Source: Heterocephalus glaber (Eukaryota; Chordata; Mammalia; Rodentia; Bathyergidae). From it: 64,000 bases of DNA. Shown here piece after piece: positions 47,101 through 59,100 of this stretch. The position numbers and the translations under genes were made by a program. Position 1 is the stretch's first letter; each line of letters starts with the position of its first letter. The stretch covers positions 2,568,027-2,632,026 of the forward strand of contig NW_004624805.1 of the NCBI RefSeq assembly GCF_000247695.1, written 5' to 3'. Below the pieces are notes generated by a model. It searched no databases, was not told where the DNA came from, and saw only the letters and a list, made by a program, of their open reading frames with translations.

Positions 47101-50100
47101 TGCAAATGCTGCAAAATCAGAAGTCAAGCCTTCAAGGTGAGGGATATTCAATCTGTATTTAGCTTTAACATTCTGTTGTGCTGTCATGTGAATATGGGGG
47201 AAAGGGTCAGTGTTCCCAGAATACATTTCTGAGTAAGGAGAAAACCCACTTACAGAAACTGGGGAAATCGCCCAGTTTCCCCATCCTAACCCTGCTCAGC
47301 ACCTTCCTACAACCCACTTCCGGGCTAGCTTCCTTTCACTGTCAGCAAACAGGCTGAGCTGAGCTCCTTGCTCACAAACGCTCCCTGCAGCCACGCAGAG
47401 TAATCAGATCTTGAAGTTAAAAACTAAAAGTGCCCAACAGTCAGTGTAATGTGCTGCACGCTTCAAACTTCAGTAAGAGGGTAGATCTGATGTTGAGTGA
47501 TCTTAACACAGTCAAATAATTTTAAAAGAGGGAAAGAAAGCAATGGAGCGGGTGTTGCTGTCAGTAGAGAACGGGGCTCCCCACACAGCAAGGGAGAGGT
47601 GAGCACGTGTAGACTGTCAGGATGAGCAACTGCACCTAGGCTGGACACAAGTGGCTCCCCACTCTGCTGCCACATGCTGGGCTGCGTGCCAGGGTGGCAG
47701 CAGGCAGGGCCCTGCCTGAGAGTCCTGCACCCCCAGGTGCACACTGGAGCCAGGGACCTCAGCACCAGGGTCAAGCGCTTTTCAGAAAGGCAAGGAGATG
47801 GTGCACGTGTGAGTGAGTCTGTACCTGTACATGTGGATGTGACGATTAAACATTAACTTATGGAAGGTAAGAGCAGGCTCAGAAGGAACAATTTTTAAAA
47901 AGGCCTACACCATCAAAGGTATTCTAATTCGTTAGCACATTCACTATTTCTTCTTTGTGCCATGTAAGGAAAAAATAAATAAATATGCCAAATGAACACT
48001 GTGTATGTATTACAAGGTTACAATATAACTCACTAAATGTGAATGCTGGGGGGGGGGGGGAGAGGGGCTGCACAGGTGGCAGTGTTTGTGCCTGTGAGCA
48101 CCACTGGGGGGGGTGTCCAGAAATCGTCACTGACCATGCAAGAGCTGTGTGCTCCTGCCCCAGTGGGAGGCAGATCTGCAGGGCTGACTCTGAGTAAATA
48201 CATCTTATTTGCTCTTTCAACAGAAGGAGTACAAGCAAGCCCGTGTAAAGGTTTCATCGGTGACTTCGCAGTAACACCAGGCTTCTCATCATTGAACCTT
48301 GGATTGTGAATCCTGCACAGGTGGTGAACTGAACGGGAGCTTATAACCACCGAAGCCAGGTCTGCACTTCACACAAAATAATTTGCATTAACTAACTGGA
48401 AGAGCTTGATCTAAATAAATACTATTCCAGAGTGAGATGTGTCACTGTTTCTCATCCAAGCACCCACTGCAGAATCCCAGAAGAGCCATGTCTTTCTCCA
48501 GCATTGCAAAATGTGCGATTCAGCCACACTGCCAGGAAGCAAAAGGTATTTTCCAACTCTAATACCATAAAGTGTGCGTCTCAGACTGGCTCCAGGAAAG
48601 AGTGGAATGTCACATATCTGAACCCTTGACCCCTGCCAAAATAGTTCAAACATTTTCCAAAGAAAACATGTCGTAAGCATGAAGTCTTATTGGGTGTTGT
48701 GCTGTTGGCAAAGTACTCTTAAGATCTGGGAACTAAACATTCTTTTTAAAAAAATGCTGGCAGGGTTCCACTGCCTGCCTTGCAGGCGCGAGGTCCCGAG
48801 TGAGTTCGATCCCCGGTACCAAAAAAGCAAGCTGGCAGTTTTCTCTCTGAATATTATTTTTCTAAAAAAGCGGTGATCAAGAATCCCCTCCCCTGCCAGG
48901 CGTGGTGCATGCCTGCAATTCTAGCACTCCGGAGGCTGAGCCAGGAGGATCACTGTGAGTCCAAGGCCAGCCTGAACTGCACAAAGAGACCCTGTCTTAC
49001 AAATCCTAAACCAAAAAAATCCTCTCTCAAGCTGAAGGAATGACATCAGGACATCAGGAATAACAGCAAAACAAGATGGATCCTGTGGCCCAGCAAGTCT
49101 TTGCACTGCAAGAGTTAAGAAAGGCTCACACAATCCTGCTTCAAAATGAAATCTTGCGGTTGAGTTCTGTGCAGCTCATATGCCAGCTATGCTAAGGGCA
49201 GCCATCGGGCTGAGCACCAAGACTGCCATGGTAACCTGAGGCAAGCACACAGCCAGGGACTCTCTCCCACTTCCAGCGGCACTTGCGGGGAGGGGGCTGG
49301 GTGTGAGGCAGCTCAGGCTAGCGGACAAGGCCCGGGTTACCTTTCCAGCTACATCCACTCCTTGCCCACTATGACCCACTGTGAATTCAACTGCTGATCC
49401 CTGAACAACTCAGATAAAGTGGAAAGAGATTCTCCCAGGGAAGAGAGGAACCAGAAAGGTTGAACTTTGGGCACTAAGTTGCAGTTAGATTAGAGTGAGA
49501 AGTTCCGGTTTGCTGCGGCCCAGTAGGTGACCATAGATACTGACGTGGTACCATCTCTCTCCAAAAGCCAGAAGATTCTGAATGTTTTCACAATACAGAC
49601 ATGATACATGTCCGAGGAGATATGTTTAAAGTGCTCACCTAATGTATTCGGGCATTGAAACAATGTATTAGTTAGATTTAAAAGTGACACAGCACTTAGA
49701 CCTTACTTAGAGTTGAGAAAGAGCCCAGCTGCTGAGTGACTGCAGGCACTTTATTTTAATCTCTTTGAGTTTATTTCTTTATTGTAAAGTGAGAATAATA
49801 ATATCTGCGACTATAGGAGTATTTACCAATAACAGAGTTGTTGTGGAGATTAAGCAATATAATTCATCTAAAGTGCTAACTCTATTATTATAAAGTTAAC
49901 TGTAATAACATAATTGTTTTTTTGTTTTTTTGGTACCGGGGATTGAACTCTGGACCTTGTGCTGACAAAGGAGGCGGCAGAACCACTGAGCTAAATCCCC
50001 AGCCCCAACATACTTGTTTTTACAGCTGAATTGTGGACATAAATATCCCTTATAGGAAATGTGTGGGACCAGAGGCATTACAGATTTAGAAGGTTTTCAG

Positions 50101-53100
50101 ATTTTGGAATATTTTTAAATTTTACAATACCAGCTGAGTAACCCTAACCTGGATTTTCATAATAGGGATGCTCAACTGTCAATCTACTTTGGCATTAGAT
50201 TGTTTCCAAGTGGTTCTAAGTATATTTATCTATCAAATGTACATAGACACACACAGATAGATAGATATCACGATATATACTACATTACAAATGCTGTATT
50301 ATTGCGTACTATAAGTAACAGGAGAAAAAGACATAGAAATTAAAATGCTAAATGCTCATTAAATTTGTTCCAGTGACAACAGCGATTTAATACGATGGTT
50401 TTCATCCCTTTGTGTTTCTTTTCCACAGTAATTCTAGAATTTTTTTAACTCTTAATAAGGTACTGGCAACTTTCATATGAATATAATCACCTCTGTCCCT
50501 CGGAGGTCCTTAGGAAAATAGGTATCTTCAGTCATTTGAACACTTAGGCCGAAATCCACCAAAACCACTTTTGTGGACATGAAGACAATGTTGCTGGCTG
50601 TAGCGAGAGAGAAATTTTTAGCATAAAACTGTTTCTATACTGCATATAAGGTGAAAATAGCATCTAAAACAGCAACTGCCGAACCAGAACAGAATGCAGC
50701 ACTTTCCACATGAGACAAGTATATCACACTCAAAAGAGGAGGGCGAATTTGGTGGTAATGTTGGTGAAAATCACTTCTCATCTGTCCAGAAACCAGCTAA
50801 CATAGACATTATTAATTCTCATGAGCTTGCTTTATAAATTCTAGGGCCGGGGATTTAGCTCAGTGGTTCTGCCGCCTGCCTCAAAAACTCAAGGACCCGA
50901 GTTCGATCCCCAGTACCAAAAAAAATAAAAAATAAAATAAATAAATTCTAAACTATAAGCATACTATTATTGAACCACTTTTCTAAAACACAAAGTAAAA
51001 TTTCCAGCTTTTCCCAGTAAAAGTTGTGCTTTTGTCCAAGTGAACAATAAGTATAAAAGACTCATACTCGGGCTTACTCTCCTCTTCTTCTCCTACCTTC
51101 ATTCTAGAAAACAGTCTCTAATCGACCACGGTCAAATTGATTTTCAAAATTTAAAGGCCACTTGTTCCTTAAAAATACATAATTGTATGCTATGTGTTAA
51201 ATAAATTACTCGTTCTTACTTTTGTTTATTTTTTGAGGAGTGGGGTGCTGGGGATCAAACCCAGGGCCCCACGCATGCTAAGCATGTGCTGTATCACTAA
51301 GTTACATCTGCACCCCTGAGTCTCTATTCCCCATTCCTTGTCAACAGGGCACGATTAGTTTAGCTAGTAGACGCGACTGCTGTATTAGCAGCAACATCTG
51401 AGCAATCACCTAGCGCCCTGGTTCTGAGACTGGTCTCGGGGCACAGGGAAGGAGGTGGCGGTGGCCGCAGAAGTCCTCCCTGCCACTGCAGCCCCGTCTG
51501 AAGGGAGGAGCCACGGGCCTCCTGTCTACCGAGCCTCTTCAGGCCAAAAAGGCCAACCCCCAAGCCACTCACGTTTAATGTCATGGTGGATCACTTTCTT
51601 GGAGTGTAGAAAGTCAAGTCCCTTCAGAACATGCTTTGTCACCCAGATAATTTCAAATTCCCTCATGGGTCCACAGCTCTCCACTTTCTCCAGGACAGAC
51701 CCTCCCTCGCCCGCTTCCATGAAGAGGTGGACCGTGTCTCCCCACAGTACGGCGCCGTAGAGCTCAGCGATGTTCTCGTGCCGGAAGCACGCCTGTATTT
51801 CCACATCCGACGGCTTAAACTGATCTACGGGGATCTAGGGCAGAAAAATACAAGCAAGGCTGTGCATTACTTCTGGGTAATTGAAAATACAGAGCATAGG
51901 GCAACCCCGAGCCGAAAGCCAAGAAGTACCTCCCAGCACACCGCGACGCTCGCGAAAGAGGACTGCTACAGTAAAGTAATGCTTGCCTCAGACGCGCCTC
52001 TGTGTCGGCTGTAAGCTCAGACTCAAAGCAAGAACATAAAAAGGGAAGGACTATTCTAATTCAGAATATAGAAATCCAACCAACGTTGTAAAATTTCAAA
52101 TGCATCAGAAGAGAATTTTCCACCTCTGACACACGTAATTTCTGTGGCACCTGCATGAGGGTTGTCTTCTTCAACATTTCAACCTGAGAGATGATGTGAA
52201 ATCTTTAGCCCTTAGTCCAACCTCTCACAGTGAGTGCGTTTAAAACCAGCAGTGTTTGGGAGGCCCCACCTCGGGCGAAATCATTCATTAATGAGCCAGA
52301 AATACCTCTTTCAGTGCAGACAGATTTGGAAGTGTCTCAAAACCAGAGTGATAGGGGAAAAAAGCAAGTTCACCTTCTATGTGCCCATTTAAATTTTATA
52401 CCGTACATACATCTATTCATAGAAATTTCCATAAAAGAGGCTTAAGAATCCATTAGCAGTAGGCACTACACGGCAGGAGATCTTATTAATAAACTTGTGT
52501 CCTTTTGAGCTTATTTCTGGTTTTTGATTATATATTTTTCTTTTAAAATCACTTAAATATTAAATAAAAATATTCAATGAGGACAAACTCACAAAGCTTT
52601 TTCTATGCTTTTTGAGGTGAAATTGCTAAACAGGACATTGAGGTTCTAAGATTTTAATAAAATGCCTCCAGCCGGGTATGGTGACGCACGCCTGTAGTCG
52701 CAGCACTTGGAAGGCTGAGGCAGGAGGATTGCTGTGTGTTCAAGGCCAGCCTGAACTAACAGCAAGACCCTGCCTCAAAAAAAAAAAGTCTCCAAATTTT
52801 TTACAATTTGAATATGCACTTTCTGAAATGTAAGCTTTAAGGATGAAGAGACAACCTCCAGAATGGGAAAAAAATATATTTTGCCAGCTATTCCTTGCTG
52901 GGATAGAGAACCAATATCTAGGCTATATAAAGAATACAAAAATTAGGACATCCCCCCAAAAATAAAAGACCCAAACAAATGAATAGATGCTTCTCAAAAA
53001 CAGTACAAGCAGTCAATAAATACATGAAAAAATGTTCAGCATCTCTGGCCATTAGAGAAATGCACATTAAAACAGTGCTGACATTCCACTTACTCCATAA

Positions 53101-56100
53101 AGAATGGCTATCATCAAGAAATCAAATAATAACAAATTCTGGTGAGGCTGTGGGGCAAAAAGGAAACCTTGTTGGTGGGAATGTAAACTAGTACAACCAC
53201 TATGGAAATCAGTATGGAGAGTCCTCAAAAAACTAAAAATTTTATTTGACTCAGCTCTTTCCCTCCTAAGTATTGTCCTAAAAGAGTTAAAAACATTGTA
53301 TTACAGTGGTACGTGCACACTCATATTTACAGCAGCACAATTCATAGAAGCTAAATCTTGGAAGTGGCCTATATGTCTATCAAAAGATGAATGGATAAAG
53401 AAAATGTGGTGTTTATACACAATGGAATACTACTCTGCCATAGAAAGATGAACTTGAGTCACTTGTAGGAAAATGGATGCACTGAGACCAGAATATTAAG
53501 TGAAATAAATCAGATACACAAGCTTAAATATCACATGATTTCTCTTATATGAGAAACTCAAAATATAAATAAAGCATGAAATAAAAGGTAGATAATAGGA
53601 AACAGGGAGACAGGCATTTTGCAAAAGGGAGAGGACCAAGACATGGAGGCAGAGAGGGGAGGGAGAGCCAGGGGATGGAAAGGACCAGGATGTCTGACGT
53701 ACATGCACCAACCCACGAGCAACGCAGTCATGTGCTGCAGACATGAACTAATAAAAATTTTAATTGTAAGTTTTCAATGGCTTATTATATATCTTTCCGT
53801 TTTGTCTTCTAATAGTAGATATTCTGAGTAGTATAAATAATAGATACTCTGGCAAATTTTCTTTCTTTCTTTTTTAATGCTGAGGATAGAACCCAAGGCC
53901 AGCGGCATGTTAGCCAAGCTCTATGCCACTGTGCTGGACCCCAGCCAGCGCTACTGCGTCTTTATGAAGGAATACACCGCAACATACCGTTTGCCTTTTA
54001 ATTACAGTAAGAGAGTCTGAAATATAATATCTGGTGATTATTTTTTATTAAATCAAAAGTGAATGTTTGGGGCTGGGGATTTAGCTCAGTGGTTCCACTG
54101 CCTGCCTCACAAGCGCAAGGTCCTGAGTTTGATCCCCGTACCAAAAAAAAAAGTGAATGTCTGGGCAAGGGGTGAACTTCGGAGGTAATGCACTCGCCTA
54201 GCATGTGTGAGGCTCTGGATTCAGTCCTCAGCACTATGAAAAAAGAACAAAAATGAGTGTATGTTGTTTTATCATACTTTTAAAAAGCTAATTAAAGCAA
54301 AACAGATACAGATTAAAATTCAGAAATGGTAAAAAGGTCAAACTGAGTGAATTATCAACTGAACATACAAAGGTAATCTTCATATAAATAAAAATGAGAG
54401 TTCCTCCAGCACCACGGAGAAATCCTCTCTGGACTGCTTCCCGCGCACACCCCACTGTACAGCACCTGGCGGTTTGGACTTGCTTCTGCTTGTGTCCTTT
54501 ACATAATGGAGACTCACCCAGCACCTCTTCCTGTGGGTCGGGCTGTCTGGGCTCAACATAATGGTTATGATTCTACTTATAAATCATTGATTCTTTGCTG
54601 TGCAGTACTCCAGAGTATAAATGTTCTACCCTTCGGCATCTGGCACGTTCTGGTTTGGGACTCTTACAGGTAAACAATGCTGAGGTAAACAAGGCTACAC
54701 TGTGGCTTTAGCTTCCGCTGACCACACAGTCAGGTTTCTGTTGTGTTTAACTACAGAGGTGGAATTACTGGGTCACAGGCATATGCAGGCTTGGTGTAGG
54801 GCATTCTGCCAAATGGTTTTTGAAAGCAGAAACACCATAGCAGTTATTGTTTAAGGAAGAAACAGAGCCTTCAAATAACTGGAGTATTCAGATTCAGCCC
54901 TTTAACATATGCCCCTCAGCCTCCCACCTCCCTGTGGATGGGACACAGGGGCTACGGCAGGTTTGCCCTCAACTGTGAGGCAGCTCCTCTCTCCTCCCAG
55001 GCAAAGGTAGTGATGTTAGCCTCCTCGCTGTTGCTAAAGACCATCTTAAAATTTCTTAGGCACCTACCCAGAGACCTAATTAGGGGCTGCATGGCCCCAG
55101 GTAGTGAGCAAATCCAGAAAAACAAATGCTTTGGGGCAGAATACCCTCAGGCAAGATCCAGTCTAAGGGTAGAACCAAGGTCAATGCAAATAAACAAAAG
55201 CAGGAATGTCAAACACACCACCTCAAAGCACATACCAGTTTGCATGCCATTCTTTTCTTGGTCTTGATATCTTGCGCTAAGTACACTTTTCCAAAGGCCC
55301 CTCGAGGAATGAAATCAGAGCCAATGTTCCTGTAAGTCAGCTTCCAAGGGATGAGGAGAACATCGGAGTCTATTTGGTAGCGGCCATTCTGGGGAGTGAT
55401 TACCTAAAAGAAAATAAAAATGCAAAGGGTAAGACTTTTAGCAAAGCTATTCTTTTCTAAGTAAGGCCCACCAGAAGCTGGTTAGTTTAGAAGCACTGTG
55501 ACACACAGCATTTAAAATGAGTGGCACAGTGCGTAACCCTAACACCGTCCAGAGGCTATATTTAGAAAGTGAGCAAGCCAGAGAAAGCTTGTGAGAGACA
55601 CAGGTGTCAGACTTGGTCACACTTCCACCTACACTGCTAAACAGAACCTAAACATTACTTCTCTCAAAGATAATAAGAAGTAGGGGGCTTCAGATGGGAA
55701 GGAGGTCAAGACATGCAGGGAGGTCGGGGAAGGTATGAAAAAAGAATTGATGTATGCCAGGCAACGCACCAACTCCCCACAAGGAGAGCAGTCACTATGT
55801 GCTGGGACAAGCACTAAGGAAAAATAAAAGCTGAAAAAGTACATACATAATGTATCTAAGGAACCTGACGAGTGTGAGCCATAGGCTGAAAATACAGGTG
55901 GCAGCTGTGCCTACTCACCGACCTGCTTCTATTCAAGCGCACGGACCTGTTTGTCCCCATAGCCATTACTCAGCATGCTGCAACAGAGAGAACGTGGAAA
56001 TTCACCGAGGCTCACGGAGAATGGTGGAACAACGTGCAATGCCGGAGCCATGAGTTGGCAATGCCACATAAATAGTCAGGGCAGAATCATTCCTGTCAAC

Positions 56101-59100
56101 TCACCCATCTGATATTTACTGCGTGTCTCATATGTGCCCGGCACGCGGTTTAGGGCTAAGGAGACAGCCACAGAGACACGATCCCTGTCCTCCTTGCTCC
56201 TGAGTAAGCAGACACTTAGGACCAGCGCTTGCAAAACCAGGTGACACAGAGAACAAACAGATCGGCACAGTAAATAAAATACCACTGGTCACCTCAAGGG
56301 GAAATCAGTGAAATAAACACAACTGGTCAACTCGGAAATCAACAGACGCATATCCCAATAGCACTGTGCTTGGCAAGGACATGAGCATCGGTCAAAGCTC
56401 ATCAACTCGGTGTTGGATCTCTGTCTTGCAGTACAGAAAGCACCTCGATGTCTAAAGAGGAAAAACTAAATGGACGATAACAATCAAAGTTGTACGGTAG
56501 TCTACGGAAAACAGGACCTGGAATAGATGCCTAAAAATGTCTAAAGTGTTCTCTCGGGGATAAACAGTCTGAAGAACCAGTTTTTCCTAAATGTAATTAG
56601 TGATATCACGGCTTCGGATTATAAATTGAGGAATCATGAAGCTATCAAAAGTATTAACCTATTTCAAGTAGAGGACGCCGAAGGGGAATGTGGAAATCCC
56701 AGACCTGCCCATGGGAGAAGAAAGGGCTCCCGACAGGGCAGCAGATGCCCACGGGTCCTGCTCACCACTGCTACGGCCCAGGCCTGCGACCCAGGCGTGT
56801 TCATCCACTTCCACTGTTGCTAATTTTAACACCACAGCCCGCAAATAATATGCTCATCAATGAGGCAGAGAATGGCTAATATTTAGAAATGCAATGCCAT
56901 TAAGCTTACAAATGGATTATGTACTGAGAGCTTTGCTGTGCAGAAGGCATGCAGGACTGGGGGGCATACGGGTGAACCACGGTCTGGTCTTGTTTGCAAC
57001 ACGGCAGCAGTGACTCTTCTGGGCACAGAGGCCTCTGTTCGTGGCTTATTGAGGGTCTGGCGAATGCAGATGAACCACGCCAGGGTCCCCACCGGCTCTC
57101 ACTTGTTAAATATTAACAGACCCAGTATCGCTAGGCCCTCCACGGAACCATTCCAGGCTCATCTTGCTGCTCGAATTTCACTTTTGTCCAAACTAAATTA
57201 GTTATAATTCAGTTTCCCCTCTTACTCTGTCCAGGAGGAAGAAGGATGTTAACGGCTGCCACATACTGAGTGCTAACTGCACACCAGGACTGCGCTCAGT
57301 ACTTCAACCCATTATCTCCTCAAGACCCACCAGGGCCCTGTGAGCTGAGGGACTATTTTTATCTCCATTTCACAGGTCAGGAAACTGACATGAAGAAGCT
57401 GGGTAACTTAGAGTCAGCGCCAGAGACAGGATTCAGACTGGGTGGCCTAACTCCAAAGCCAGAGCTCCCAGTGCTGGTCTAGGAACCTCTTGTGTCCCAG
57501 AGGCCATAATTACAGCTGAGCTATGCGGCAGGCCCAGCTACTGACAGCCCGCGTCCTTGTGTCACCACACACACTGTAGCCTTCTCCTCGGCCAGGCCCT
57601 GGTTCCCCCAGCCTCCCCTCCTGAGTCCTCTGGGACAGTGTGGAAGGTAGCTCTGAACCTATGCTATGAGCTGCAAGTCCTGCCCAGTGTGCAGTCCTGC
57701 ACAGTGCCCGGATCTTCCCCTGGCCAGGGCCAGGCCCATTAGGCCTTGACAAGTGTTTTTCTCCTTCCCTTCCTTCTAAAGCCCTCCCAACAGTCTCGGG
57801 GACTCTGCGCTGTCTATTCCTGCCAATTCTTTGACTTGCCAAAGTCATCTTAGAAGTGTGCTTTCCATTTCCTCACCCAGCTCTCTAGTCTCTGAGAGAA
57901 ATAATACTGGGCCCAGGAGCAACGAACCTACAGAGAACTTCTTAGACCTTCTAGTAAGAATGGATCTCATGAGTGGGCAGTGTGAGTGACTGCTTTGAGC
58001 AGAGGAAGAACTTAGCTTACAGTCAGAACCGGGTAATAGGAGACAGACTGCCCCGAGTGGGGCGAGCCCCAGTAACAGATTCTCAAGCATAGAGCAAATG
58101 CTCTGCCCACTGTGAGCAGCGATGGACAGGGCGGTGAGGAGTGGACTCAGGTGTCCCGGGGGCTCCAACCCTAGAAGCCACAACTGCCCGAATCCATCTC
58201 GCACTGAGTGGGCACTTTGGGGCCTCTCAACCCCCTGCAGACTCATCCAAGAGACCTGTGGACACATTTTGAATTATTCCAGGTTATGAATCAGCCTAGC
58301 TTAGAAATAATTTGCTCTGACACAAAGCAATTCTTAGTCTCCTAAAGTACCTTGCCTGGATTTCAGTGGCTCTATAACAAATATTATTTTTAGAAATGTA
58401 GCACATACACACACACAGCAAGGATACCATTCAACACACCTGCGCTCCAGGATATTGTTGCAATTCCTGCCTCTCCTCCCTGTCTAATTAACTCTGCTTG
58501 AGTGCCTCTGGGCCTTTGCATACACTGTTCCCCTCATCCGCAACACGCCCCACTCCATCTGGCTGACTCCAACACAACGCTCAGACCTTGGCATAGGCAC
58601 CGATTTTTCTTGGCAGCCCGGGCTGACATTCTCCCCTCCTCCTACTTTACACTCCTGTGAAGTGTCCTGCCAGACCATTCCCAGGCTTCCAGGATGCGGC
58701 TGCTCCATACTACAACTACCTGTTCGCCTGTCTCTTGCCTGCACTGAGCAGCCTCATCTCTCTGTCCGGAACAGCACTGATGGTCTACGGCTGTCCCGCC
58801 TGTGCTGTGTCTAGTGGATGAACGGTGACACGTGAAAGCCTCCGTCCCTGTGAGTACGCCTGACAGTGGGGTTTACCTTGGAACCAAGCTGTGTGGGAGA
58901 TACTTTTCTAACGCAGAGACAAACAGCAGCAAATAAAACCAGAAGCCAAAAGTGTTGCTAGGGCTGTAAGTGGAAGATGACAAAAGGAGAAAGGCCTGGC
59001 CCCTGGGATGGGCCCCAAAGAGCACCAGGCCGGGGAGGATGAAAGGAAGCGGAGAGCCAGCCCGTCCCCCGGAGCGTGTTGACCACGGGAGGCGACAGTC

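Larger units (their letters stand above)
46007..50490 (-). other. MAP3K8: MAP3K8 intron between coding exons 4 and 5
   Basis: A 4.48-kb intron. It holds a Tigger-like element split by a B1 (46710-47175), a G-run (48048-48060), a 5'-truncated ID (48752-48830), a B1 (48895-49020), a MIR-like stretch (49735-49900), an ID (49918-50006) and a second Tigger-like copy (50030-50185). Confidence 0.85.
50598..51572 (-). other. MAP3K8: MAP3K8 intron between coding exons 3 and 4
   Basis: A 975-nt intron that splits the catalytic-loop proline codon. It holds a young ID SINE (50845-50938) and an older minus-strand ID-like copy (51235-51320). Confidence 0.85.
51835..55235 (-). other. MAP3K8: MAP3K8 intron between coding exons 2 and 3
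   Basis: A 3.4-kb intron. Most of the middle is repeat: a B1 SINE (52670-52793), an L1 3' fragment (about 52835-53765), a minus-strand ID (53872-53945) and two plus-strand ID copies in tandem (54070-54152, 54160-54245). All lie at least 900 nt from either splice site or in the central part. Confidence 0.85.
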
